From positions 310,001-374,000 of the forward strand of contig NZ_SWBR01000003.1 in the NCBI RefSeq assembly GCF_005116505.1: a DNA stretch of 64,000 nt, given 5' to 3'. The translations under genes and the position numbers were made by a program. Below, piece after piece: positions 1 to 7,648 of this stretch. The DNA is from Pedobacter polaris (GTDB lineage Bacteria > Bacteroidota > Bacteroidia > Sphingobacteriales > Sphingobacteriaceae). The notes beneath the pieces were generated by a model, which did no database searches, was not told the DNA's origin, and was given only the letters and a program-made list of their open reading frames with translations. How positions within the stretch are numbered: the first letter of the stretch is position 1; every line of letters starts with the position of its first letter.

Positions 1-767
1 GCCTAGAAGGAAATATTCAACACAATTACATAGAACCAATTTATAATTTCGAAAGAAAGATTACAACACCAATAGAATACGGAACCCAATTACTGGTTGA
101 TAAAGAGAAATTCAAATTAGATAGTTGGATTGCCTGGCAAAAAATGATTTACAAGGGCGAGGCTGCAAAGGAAGAGATTGTTGGAGGACTAAGTACTGAA
201 ACTTTTTTACTGAAAAATGAGAACTGGAAACTGTCAATACCCGCTCAGTTTTTAGCTTACCATCAAGGTGGGCAAATTGATGTATTGAAAGATATTCCTT
301 TAAGCACTTTATTTAATGGCGCTGCAGGCTTTAAACTGCACAAAACAATTGGTTACGATGTGAAAGAAATATTTACCGATAATTACGTTGCTGTTTATAA
401 AGATTTTTCACCAACAAAAGTTAGGGCATACCAAGGCGGTTTTGGCTTGTGGCTAAACGCTGGTATGAACACTAGGTGGGGTAGCTTAGTGGCTTCTTAC
501 TGGAAAGGGAATAATTTTTTAACTATTAAGGGAATGCCATTGTATCAATCGGTTTCAGAAACTTTATATAATGAAGGCTTTAAACAAAACAGCAGAAGCA
601 TTTTGGCAGTTAGATATGTTTATCAAAAACAGTTGATCCCTAATTTGTATTTAGATGTTCGTTTTGAACCACATTTTGACCTAGGAACTCCAGATGCTGA
701 TTTTCAATTTAACCACTCTTTATTTATAACTTACAAAGAGAGTTTTAGAATTTTTAAAAGGAAGTAG
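1..767 (+). CDS. Unrecognised protein, C-terminal part (gene enters from the left edge)
   Basis: The reading frame that contains the Met at 144 is open all the way back to base 3, with no stop, so this is the 3' part of a longer gene rather than a 207-residue protein starting at 144. About 254 codons are visible. The sequence alternates polar and aromatic/hydrophobic residues (for example GGFGLWLNAGMNTRWGSLVA and LYLDVRFEPHFDLG), as in beta-rich outer-membrane or surface proteins, but I recognise no family or catalytic motif. It ends with TAG at 765-767. The real start, and any signal peptide, lie outside the window. Confidence 0.6.
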   Translation, partial: LEGNIQHNYIEPIYNFERKITTPIEYGTQLLVDKEKFKLDSWIAWQKMIYKGEAAKEEIVGGLSTETFLLKNENWKLSIPAQFLAYHQGGQIDVLKDIPLSTLFNGAAGFKLHKTIGYDVKEIFTDNYVAVYKDFSPTKVRAYQGGFGLWLNAGMNTRWGSLVASYWKGNNFLTIKGMPLYQSVSETLYNEGFKQNSRSILAVRYVYQKQLIPNLYLDVRFEPHFDLGTPDADFQFNHSLFITYKESFRIFKRK

Positions 768-1142
768 AAGGAGTCAGAAAAGTCCGAAAGTCTGAAAGAG
801 CCAATTTACGAAGTTTCAAAGAGCTGTGCGATGGAGAACTTCGTAAGTTTGCAAGGCCAGCAATCCATCCTATGAAAAACAGCCCTTTGTTAAATAAACC
901 TGATTGAAGCGGTAGCTCTTGAGCTGAAAGCGAAAAGACCAAAGCTGAAAGCGGGACTACAGTATCTATAAAATGCTAACATTCGTTTTCAAACATTAAG
1001 AAATAAAGGACCATTAGTCTTAATATATCTTAGTACCTTAATGTTTGTACTTTGCTATCTGTGAAATCTTTTTTTAGAAATTTATTTGCAACTGCTTGCA
1101 ACCTTTTACTTCTAGGGTTCATCTACCCTATACAAACAACAA
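768..1142. other. Intergenic region with dispersed repeats, no gene seen
   Basis: This 375-base stretch separates the first gene from the sigma-factor gene. It begins with a low-complexity GAAAGTCYGAAAG-type word (about 770-802), also seen at 3360-3392, and then holds a copy of a dispersed repeat (888-1003, listed separately). The rest is AT-rich and should contain the promoter of the sigma-factor gene. A TACTTTGC sequence at about 1049-1056 is a weak -7 candidate with no convincing -33 partner. Confidence 0.6.
888..1003 (+). repeat. Dispersed intergenic repeat family A, copy 1
   Basis: The core reads AAATAAACCTGATTGAAGCGG, then a small hairpin (AGCTC-TT-GAGCT), then AAAGCGGGACTAC, then a tail AAAATGCTAACATTCGTTTTC. 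Similar ordered blocks occur at 22578-22692 (same strand) and 16505-16592 (opposite strand), each time with a different hairpin in the middle. All copies lie between genes. I recall similar elements in other Sphingobacteriaceae genomes, but their function is unknown to me. Confidence 0.6.
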
Positions 1143-1712
1143 ATGAAGGTGACTAAAACATATACGATTGATGACTTGATGAAAGGCTGCAAAGCTGGCG
1201 ACAGGAAGATGCAAGAAATGCTATATAAGCAAACTGCATCGAAAATGTTGGCCGTTTGTATGCGCTACGCCAAAGACCGTATGGAAGCTGAAGATGTATT
1301 ACAAATGGGATACGTTAAAATTTTCCAGAAAGTTAAGGAATACCGTGGCGATGGCTCTTTTGAAGGTTGGATAAGAAGAATAATGGTTAATACCGCAATT
1401 GAAAGTTACAGAAAGAATTTACGCTCTTTAAGTATTGTGCCAATTGAAGATGCTTACGAGCAACCATCACAAGGATTTGATTTTAGCAGCTTAGGCATGC
1501 AAGATTTAATGAAGGTAATACAGAAACTAGCGGACGGTTATCGCATGGTATTTAACATGTACATTATAGAAGGTTATTCGCACAAAGAAATTGCAGAAAC
1601 ATTAGGTATCTCAGAAGGTGCCAGTAAATCTCAATTAAGTAGGGCGAGAGCAATATTGCAACAAGAAATTATTAAAATGGAGGGCTTTGGATATGCAACA
1701 CATGCCGGATAA
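1143..1712 (+). CDS. ECF-type RNA polymerase sigma factor
   Basis: A 189-residue sigma-70 family protein of extracytoplasmic-function size. Region 2 spans roughly residues 25-92, with the typical DRMEAEDVLQMGYVKIF and GSFEGWIRRIMVNTA segments for core binding and -10 recognition. Region 4, a helix-turn-helix, spans roughly 125-182 with EGYSHKEIAETLGISEGASK and a following RAR. There is no region 3. The next gene starts inside its 3' end, which suggests translational coupling with a partner that restrains it. Regulon and inducing signal cannot be read from the sequence; the beta-barrel gene just downstream is a plausible target. Confidence 0.93.
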   Translation: MKVTKTYTIDDLMKGCKAGDRKMQEMLYKQTASKMLAVCMRYAKDRMEAEDVLQMGYVKIFQKVKEYRGDGSFEGWIRRIMVNTAIESYRKNLRSLSIVPIEDAYEQPSQGFDFSSLGMQDLMKVIQKLADGYRMVFNMYIIEGYSHKEIAETLGISEGASKSQLSRARAILQQEIIKMEGFGYATHAG

Positions 1713-2436
1713 AGAATTCGATAAATTATTTAAAGACAAATTCGTGGATGCGGAAATTGAACCATCTGCAAATTTATGGGCTAATATAGAACAACAGCTA
1801 GAACCTAAACGCAAACGTGTTATTCCGATTTATTGGATGGCAGCTGCAAGTGTAGCAATTGCAATTACTGCGATGTTGGTTTTTCAGAAAACAGAGAAAA
1901 TTAAATTGCGTGGAGCTGAAGCAACAGCAGTTTTGGTTAAACCAATTGAGCAAGAAGTAGTTAATGATGTAGTTTCTACTACTTTACCTATTACAGAAAC
2001 TGTTAGTAATACAGATAGAATAGCAAGCTCAGAAGCTAAAACTCTAACTGTAACACGTGAAAATAGAGCTCCTGAAAATAATTTAAAAAATATACAAGAG
2101 CCCGTGCAACCGATGCTTGCTAGCAATCGTCTACCTATTAAACAAGCAGAAGTTAAACTTCTAAATGTTGCTCCGATAAAGGAAACTGAGGTAGAAAATC
2201 CAATTGTAATTGCAAGGGTAGAAACTCAACAAACAGGTATAGAAACCTCTGCAGCAGAAGAGATTGTTACTGAGAAAAAAGGGATTAGAAATGTGGGAGA
2301 CTTGATAAACTTTGTGGTAGACAAAGTAGATAAAAGAGATAAAAAGTTAGTAAGATTTAATACAGATGATGATGATAACTCATCGATAATTGGAATAAAC
2401 ATTGGCTTTTTGAAATTTAACAAAAAGAATAAATAA
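1693..2436 (+). CDS. Single-pass membrane protein, probable anti-sigma factor
   Basis: I place the start at ATG 1693, which follows a purine-rich GGAGGG by about 8 bases; a TTG at 1687 in the same frame is less likely. The coding region overlaps the sigma-factor gene by 20 bases. The protein (about 247 residues) has a charged N-terminal cytoplasmic segment of about 43 residues, one hydrophobic helix (VIPIYWMAAASVAIAITAML) and a long Thr/Glu/Val-rich periplasmic tail without clear domains. This is the usual shape of Bacteroidota proteins paired with ECF sigma factors. No zinc-finger motif is seen, so the anti-sigma role is inferred from gene order and topology. Confidence 0.7.
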   Translation: MQHMPDKEFDKLFKDKFVDAEIEPSANLWANIEQQLEPKRKRVIPIYWMAAASVAIAITAMLVFQKTEKIKLRGAEATAVLVKPIEQEVVNDVVSTTLPITETVSNTDRIASSEAKTLTVTRENRAPENNLKNIQEPVQPMLASNRLPIKQAEVKLLNVAPIKETEVENPIVIARVETQQTGIETSAAEEIVTEKKGIRNVGDLINFVVDKVDKRDKKLVRFNTDDDDNSSIIGINIGFLKFNKKNK

Positions 2437-2482
2437 GATTAAGAAACACATAAACCAAACAAACATACACACACAAATGACC

Positions 2483-2525
2483 TGCACGGGTTTGCATATA
2501 TTCAATGATAATAATAACCCGTGCA
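2483..2525 (+). other. Inverted repeat in the leader of the beta-barrel gene
   Basis: TGCACGGGTT (2483-2492) is followed 23 bases later by its exact complement AACCCGTGCA (2516-2525). The ten-base arms are GC-rich in an AT-rich gap and lie 36 bases before the start at 2561. There is no T-run, so it does not look like an intrinsic terminator. It could be an mRNA-stabilising hairpin or an operator. Confidence 0.55.
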
Positions 2526-2560
2526 AGCTTCATTACCATTAAAAACCAAACAAACACACA

Positions 2561-3361
2561 ATGAAAAACTCAATATTAACAACAGTTTTGGTAAGCGGAC
2601 TTACCTTTCTGGTAGCTTTAAGTGCAGGTGCACAACAAGATAGCGTTAAACGCAAAAACAAAGATATCAACTATGGTGTAAACATATCAATAGGTAAAAA
2701 AGACAGTAGTGGTAGAATTGATCCTAATAAAGGTCGTTTTGTAGGAGGAATAACCTTTACCCGTTTAGATATCGGTTTCTCTAAATTAATCGATAACGGA
2801 AGCTTCTCTTTATCACCAACGAATGATTTTTTAGATTATAAAGCTGGAAAAACAAGCCATGTTTCATTTGATATTTTGCAAATGGGCTATAGATTTAACC
2901 CTAACTTTAAAATCTATATAGCAGGTGGTTTCGACTGGACTTTAATTCGATTGAAAAACAACATTACAATGGTGAAAAATAGTCCGACTTTAACTTATAC
3001 TACAGAAACTCCTGAAATTTTGTATAGCAAGAACCGTTTTTCTAGCAGTTATGTACATGTTCCTTTAAACTTTGAGTTGAGAACCAAGGAAAGCCATAAA
3101 GGAAGACGTTGGTACCTAGTTGCCGGACCAGAAATTGCTTTCTTATTAAATGGAAAAGTTAAACAAATAAGTGATGAGCATGGAAAGGTGAAAGTTAAAG
3201 ATGATTATAATTTTGCTCCTTTCCGTTACGGCGGTACTGTAAGAGTAGGGACTAATGGGATAGCTTTATTTGCTAAATATTATGCAAGCGATATGTTCGA
3301 TAGCGCACCTCAAAAAGGATTAAAAAATATGGCATTCGGTTTAACTTTTGGATTAAATTAA
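2561..3361 (+). CDS. Outer-membrane beta-barrel protein
   Basis: A 266-residue protein with a clear N-terminal signal peptide (residues 1-24: hydrophobic LTTVLVSGLTFLVALSAGA, then AQQDS). The mature part has repeated amphipathic segments such as GRFVGGITFTRLDIGFSKLI, FKIYIAGGFDWTLI and RWYLVAGPEIAFLL, typical of small porin-like barrels of the Bacteroidota (PorT/OmpA-like fold without an OmpA domain). No enzymatic motif is seen. It follows the sigma/anti-sigma pair in the same direction after 124 bases and may be its regulatory target. An intrinsic terminator lies at 3454-3486. Confidence 0.7.
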   Translation: MKNSILTTVLVSGLTFLVALSAGAQQDSVKRKNKDINYGVNISIGKKDSSGRIDPNKGRFVGGITFTRLDIGFSKLIDNGSFSLSPTNDFLDYKAGKTSHVSFDILQMGYRFNPNFKIYIAGGFDWTLIRLKNNITMVKNSPTLTYTTETPEILYSKNRFSSSYVHVPLNFELRTKESHKGRRWYLVAGPEIAFLLNGKVKQISDEHGKVKVKDDYNFAPFRYGGTVRVGTNGIALFAKYYASDMFDSAPQKGLKNMAFGLTFGLN

Positions 3362-3453
3362 TCCGAAAGTCCGAGGTCCGAAAGTCAGAAAGATTTTGTT
3401 CGAAACTTAGTGAGCTAATGAACCAATAAACCAAACACACACAAATAAAACCC

Positions 3454-3486
3454 AATCCTGCAGACGAAAGTTTGTAGGATTTTTTT
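3454..3486 (+). terminator. Rho-independent terminator after the beta-barrel gene
   Basis: AATCCTGCAGAC (3454-3465) pairs with GTTTGTAGGATT (3470-3481) across a GAAA loop, with two G-T pairs. A run of T follows to 3486. The tetraloop is of the stable GNRA type. It lies about 95 bases after the stop codon of the beta-barrel gene, past a short low-complexity stretch. Confidence 0.85.
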
Positions 3487-3636
3487 GTTGGACAACTTCT
3501 AATTTTATGGCTAGTTTTTCTCGCAGATTCGCTGAGACCGAAGAATGTTAGCTAGAAACCTTTTGTTTTCAACTTTCTGCTTTAGTCTATAAGCTTTCAC
3601 CTTTATTCTTTCAGCTTTAAGCTTTATCTTTACCAT

Positions 3637-4629
3637 GTGAACGAACAAATAATCACTGTAACTAATTTAACAAAACAATACCAAGAAACACAAGTGTCTG
3701 GTATCTCTAACATTAGTTTTTCTATTAAAAGAGGAGATATTGTTGCCATAATTGGCGAAAGCGGCAGTGGTAAATCGACCCTGCTAAAATGTATTTATGG
3801 GTTGTTAAAGCCAGATGAAGGTGAAGTTTTATTAAATAACCAGAGGGTAAAAGGACCAGATGAACAACTCATTCCTGGTAATACCGAAATGAAAATGGTT
3901 ACCCAAGATTTTTCATTGAATATTTATGCCAAGGTTTACGATAATATTGCTTCAATGTTGTCTAATACCGATATTAAAGCGAAGCAAGAGAAAACCATGG
4001 AAATGATGGAACACTTGCACATTACCAAGCTAAAGGATAAAAAAATAATAGAATTAAGCGGGGGTGAACAGCAGCGCGTGGCGATTGCAAAAGCCTTAAT
4101 TAGTGATACGAAGGTTTTATTGTTGGATGAACCTTTTAGTCAGGTTGATTATTTACTGAAAAACCAATTGCGTGCAGACATCAAACGCTTGGCAAAAGAA
4201 ACTGGTTTAACCATTATTTTAGTTTCTCACGACCCAACAGACGGTTTATTCCTTGCTGATCAATTGCTAATTCTTAAGCAAGGGATACTTTTACAAAACG
4301 ATAAACCAGAAACTATTTATCAAAATCCATCAGCTCTTTATACTGCACAAATATTAGGTAATGCGGTTGTTTTAGATGCTGTACAAGCAAATAAATTGGG
4401 ACTTAAAACCCAAAAACAACATGTAGTTTTTTATCCAGAATGGGTAGAGCTAAAAAGTACTTGGAATAGCAGAAGGTTTGAAGTAAAAGAGGTTTATTAC
4501 AAAGGTTTCTACGACGAACTTTTACTAGAAAGGAATGGAGTTACCATTAGAGCTTTACAACTTAATAGTGGCGAGCATAAAAAAAACGACCACGTTCAAG
4601 CGAACATTGGTCGTTTTTTAGCGTTTTAA
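3637..4629 (+). CDS. ABC transporter ATP-binding protein (orphan)
   Basis: A 330-residue nucleotide-binding protein starting at GTG 3637. The ABC domain fills residues 1-230: Walker A GESGSGKST at 40-48, signature LSGGEQQRVA near 143-152, Walker B VLLLDEP near 160-167 and the switch His in LVSHDP. Residues 240-330 look like an appended regulatory or TOBE-like domain, as in the polyamine/sulfate/iron importer ATPases (PotA/CysA type). No permease or binding protein is adjacent, so the substrate is unknown. The last 17 codons also form a bidirectional terminator (4579-4619). Confidence 0.85.
   Translation: MNEQIITVTNLTKQYQETQVSGISNISFSIKRGDIVAIIGESGSGKSTLLKCIYGLLKPDEGEVLLNNQRVKGPDEQLIPGNTEMKMVTQDFSLNIYAKVYDNIASMLSNTDIKAKQEKTMEMMEHLHITKLKDKKIIELSGGEQQRVAIAKALISDTKVLLLDEPFSQVDYLLKNQLRADIKRLAKETGLTIILVSHDPTDGLFLADQLLILKQGILLQNDKPETIYQNPSALYTAQILGNAVVLDAVQANKLGLKTQKQHVVFYPEWVELKSTWNSRRFEVKEVYYKGFYDELLLERNGVTIRALQLNSGEHKKNDHVQANIGRFLAF
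4579..4619. terminator. Bidirectional terminator inside the 3' coding end
   Basis: AAAAAACGACCA (4581-4592) and TGGTCGTTTTTT (4608-4619) are exact complements, and GTTC-AAGC-GAAC forms a small inner hairpin. The T-run on the right serves plus-strand transcription; the A-run on the left serves the converging minus-strand lipoprotein gene. The element ends 10 bases before the stop codon of the ABC gene and encodes part of its last residues (KKNDHVQANIGRF). Confidence 0.8.
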
Positions 4630-4639
4630 ACCTCTATAC

Positions 4640-5032
4640 TTAGGTTACGTTTTCCGCTGCAATTAAAACAACTTTTATACGTGTTAATGTACTTGGACGC
4701 GTTGTTCCATCGTAAAATATTCTTATTCGGCCTTCGTAAATTTCGTAATCAAAGTTAGATACAGCATTAGGTAATTGGTAATATCCTGTTGCATTTACAC
4801 CATCTGTAGCAATATAAACAAGTACGCCTTCGTCTTTTAAATTGACAAGGTCAATTTCATCAGCAATTAAATCAACATAGAAACCGCCACCAGCATTTGG
4901 TATCCATGATGCAGATGTTCTATCGAAAATAATTGTTCTGTTTGGTGTAGTCTGATTAATAATAGTGTCTTTTTTGCAAGACGCCAAACCTAGTGAGGCG
5001 ATGCAAAGGAATAGGATTGTTAGCTTTTTCAT
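4640..5032 (-). CDS. Small lipoprotein
   Basis: A 130-residue protein with a lipoprotein signal peptide: MKKLTILFLCIASLGLASC followed by KKD, where LASC is the lipobox and the Cys the lipidation site. The mature part has no recognised domain; segments such as GGGFYVDLIADEIDLVNLKDEGVLVYIATDG suggest a beta-rich fold. It converges on the ABC ATPase gene with only 10 bases between the stops and shares its bidirectional terminator. Upstream (5062-5069, minus strand TAGTTTTG) is a good Bacteroidota -7 element without a clear -33 partner. The 5' leader is a CA-repeat tract. Confidence 0.75.
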   Translation of the reverse strand: MKKLTILFLCIASLGLASCKKDTIINQTTPNRTIIFDRTSASWIPNAGGGFYVDLIADEIDLVNLKDEGVLVYIATDGVNATGYYQLPNAVSNFDYEIYEGRIRIFYDGTTRPSTLTRIKVVLIAAENVT

Positions 5033-5216
5033 GTTGTGTGTGTGTTTTGCAATTTATAATGCAAAACTATTGCCAGTTTTCTGTAATTATATATCACAGA
5101 TGAAAAGAATGGGCACAGATGAAAAATTAGTCTTTTAGGGTGAGTCTTTTATCTAAAATTTTAATCTTTAAAAGTAATTTTAAACCTTGGTCTTTCAGCT
5201 TTAATCTTTTGGCTTA

Positions 5217-6461
5217 TTATACCAAATACTCAAATAAAGTTTGGTCTTGGTTTAGTTCAATAATTTCAAATTTGAAGGTTTTCATCCGCTCCACTAAACC
5301 ATTATAGTCTTCAGGGTCTTTTAACTCAATTCCAACTAAAGCTGGTCCACTTTCACGTTCTGTTTTTTTAATGAATTCAAAACGGGTAATGTCATCATGG
5401 GGACCTAAAACATCATTCACAAATAGTTTTAATGCACCTGGTCGTTGAGGGAAACGAACGATGAAATAATGTTTCAATCCTTCAAAAAGTAAAGATTTCT
5501 CTTTAATCTCTTGCATTCTTTCGATATCATTATTGCCACCGCTTACAATGCAAACCACCTTTTTACCTTTAATTTGTGCTGCACATAGATCCAATGAAGC
5601 AACTGCCAGCGCACCTGCAGGTTCAGCTACAATTGCTTCTTCATTATATAATTTTAAAATAGTAGTACAGACTTTTCCTTCTGGAATTAATAAAATTTCA
5701 TCCAATAGCTCTCTACATATCGGATAAGTTAATAATCCTACCGATTTAACAGCAGCACCATCAATAAAACGATTGATTTGTTCCAGTTTTATTGGCCTAC
5801 CTGCTTTGAAAGCAGCATCCATACTTGGAGCACCTTCTGGTTCTACACCAATTAATAAAATATTGGGGTTTGTCCCTTTTAAATATGTTCCAGTTCCTGA
5901 AGCTAAGCCACCACCACCAATTGGCATAATTACAACTTCTGCATCTGGTAAATCTTCTAAAATTTCTACCCCAACCGTTCCTTGCCCTTCAATTACATGG
6001 TAATTGTCAAATGGTGGAACGAAAGTCATATCATTATCTGCGGTAAAGCGTAAAGCTTCTGCTAAGCAATCATCAAAAGTATCACCAACCAAAACAATAT
6101 TTATCCAACCATTCCCAAATAAAGTAGTCTGACTTATTTTTTGCTTAGGTGTAATTTCGGGCATGAAAATGGTGCCTTTAATTTTTAATTCTTTGCAGGA
6201 ATAAGCAACGCCTTGAGCATGATTACCAGCACTTGCACATACAATTCCATTTTGAATTTGATCAGCAGGAATTTGACTCATCATGTTATAGGCACCACGT
6301 AATTTGTAAGATCTTACAATCTGCAGGTCTTCACGTTTCAAATATACTTGACATTCGTATTTTTCAGAAAGTCTAGCATTATACTGAAGCGGTGTGCGCT
6401 TAACAACATTTTTAATACGTTCTACTGCTGCTAAAAAATCAAAGTTGTACTTGTTTGGCAT
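5217..6461 (-). CDS. ilvA: Threonine dehydratase (threonine ammonia-lyase)
   Basis: Converts threonine to 2-oxobutyrate and ammonia, the first step toward isoleucine. The 414-residue protein has the PLP-lysine motif RSYKLRGAYN (Lys 53), the Asn/Gly loop CASAGNHAQGVA, and the phosphate-binding GGGG at about residues 182-185. A C-terminal regulatory domain of about 90 residues begins near 325 (HYFIVRFPQRPGALKLFV), resembling one ACT-like unit, so it is shorter than the 500-residue enterobacterial enzyme with two units. It is the last gene of the branched-chain cluster, 110 bases after leuB. That gap holds two inverted repeats (arms 6482-6488/6523-6529 and 6543-6550/6566-6573). Confidence 0.95.
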   Translation of the reverse strand: MPNKYNFDFLAAVERIKNVVKRTPLQYNARLSEKYECQVYLKREDLQIVRSYKLRGAYNMMSQIPADQIQNGIVCASAGNHAQGVAYSCKELKIKGTIFMPEITPKQKISQTTLFGNGWINIVLVGDTFDDCLAEALRFTADNDMTFVPPFDNYHVIEGQGTVGVEILEDLPDAEVVIMPIGGGGLASGTGTYLKGTNPNILLIGVEPEGAPSMDAAFKAGRPIKLEQINRFIDGAAVKSVGLLTYPICRELLDEILLIPEGKVCTTILKLYNEEAIVAEPAGALAVASLDLCAAQIKGKKVVCIVSGGNNDIERMQEIKEKSLLFEGLKHYFIVRFPQRPGALKLFVNDVLGPHDDITRFEFIKKTERESGPALVGIELKDPEDYNGLVERMKTFKFEIIELNQDQTLFEYLV

Positions 6462-6571
6462 TATTTTAAAAATTAGAAAGGCTGTTCAATAAGTTTGCTG
6501 CTAAAAAAGCAATTAATCTTAATGAACAGTCTTTATCATTACAAACTTACAATTTTCTGAACTTTGTAAGT

Positions 6572-7630
6572 TTATATATTTTTAGCTAACCAATCGCCAA
6601 CCTCAGAGGTTTTGTAAGCTTTATTTGTTCCAGATAAATCTTCGGTAACAATACCTTCTGCTAACGATTTGTTTACAACAGCTCTAATCAGTTCGGCTTC
6701 TTCCTTTAATCCAAAAGCATCCTCAAACATCATTGCTGCTGATAAAACAGTGGCCAATGGATTAGCAATGTCTTTTCCTGCAGCTTGTGGGTATGATCCA
6801 TGGATAGGTTCGAAAAGTGACGTATGTACACCAATAGATGAAGATGGCATTAGACCCATAGAACCTGAAATTACTGAAGCTTCATCAGTTAAAATATCAC
6901 CAAAAAGATTTTCAGTTATCAATACATCATAAGAATTTGGCCATTGTACCAAACGCATTGCAACTGCATCAACAAATTCATAACTTACAGTAACTTCTGG
7001 ATAGTCTTTTTCCATATCCTGTACAGTTTCTCTCCATAAACGCGACGTCTCAAGCACATTAGCTTTATCTACACAACAAAGTTTTTTGCTTCTGGTCATT
7101 GCCATTTCAAAGCCTAACTTCGCTAAACGCTGAATTTCGGCACGTGTGTAAGTACAGGTATCAAAAGCGGTATTTCCATTGTCTTTTCTTCCCCTTTCAC
7201 CAAAGTAAATCCCACCTGTTAATTCCCTTAAGATAATTAAATCTGTTCCCTCAATTCGCTCTCTTTTTAACGGAGAGTTATCAATTAATGATGGAAAAGT
7301 AAAAGTTGGACGAACATTGGCAAATAAGCCTAATTTTTGGCGCATTTTTAATAGTCCTTGTTCAGGACGAATGGTGGCTTTTGGGTCATTGTCAAAACGT
7401 GGGTGACCAATTGCTCCAAAAAGTACAGCATCAGCTGCCATACAGATTTCGTGGGTAGCATCAGGATAAGGTTCACCAACTTCATCTATTGCTGCAGCTC
7501 CGGTTATTGCTGCAGTCCATACAATTTCGTGATTAAATTTCTTTGCTATTGCATTTGATACTTTTACGGCCTGATCTATAACTTCTGGCCCGATTCCATC
7601 TCCTGCTAAAAGCGCAATATTAAATTTCAT
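6572..7630 (-). CDS. leuB: 3-isopropylmalate dehydrogenase
   Basis: Oxidatively decarboxylates 3-isopropylmalate to 2-oxoisocaproate with NAD in leucine synthesis. The 352-residue length and motifs are those of the family: N-terminal LLAGDGIGPEV, the substrate-arginine segment ELTGGIYFGERGRKD, the metal-binding Asp region FVDAVAMRL and NLFGDILTDEAS, and the NAD-binding FEPIHGSYPQAAGKDIANP. It lies 18 bases after the second LeuA-like gene and is co-transcribed with the leu genes on the minus strand. Confidence 0.97.
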   Translation of the reverse strand: MKFNIALLAGDGIGPEVIDQAVKVSNAIAKKFNHEIVWTAAITGAAAIDEVGEPYPDATHEICMAADAVLFGAIGHPRFDNDPKATIRPEQGLLKMRQKLGLFANVRPTFTFPSLIDNSPLKRERIEGTDLIILRELTGGIYFGERGRKDNGNTAFDTCTYTRAEIQRLAKLGFEMAMTRSKKLCCVDKANVLETSRLWRETVQDMEKDYPEVTVSYEFVDAVAMRLVQWPNSYDVLITENLFGDILTDEASVISGSMGLMPSSSIGVHTSLFEPIHGSYPQAAGKDIANPLATVLSAAMMFEDAFGLKEEAELIRAVVNKSLAEGIVTEDLSGTNKAYKTSEVGDWLAKNI

Positions 7631-7648
7631 ATATAGTTAATTTTATTT

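Noticed and set aside
754..942. Minus-strand ORF of 62 codons
   Set aside because: It runs through the low-complexity and repeat family A sequences, and has no family features.
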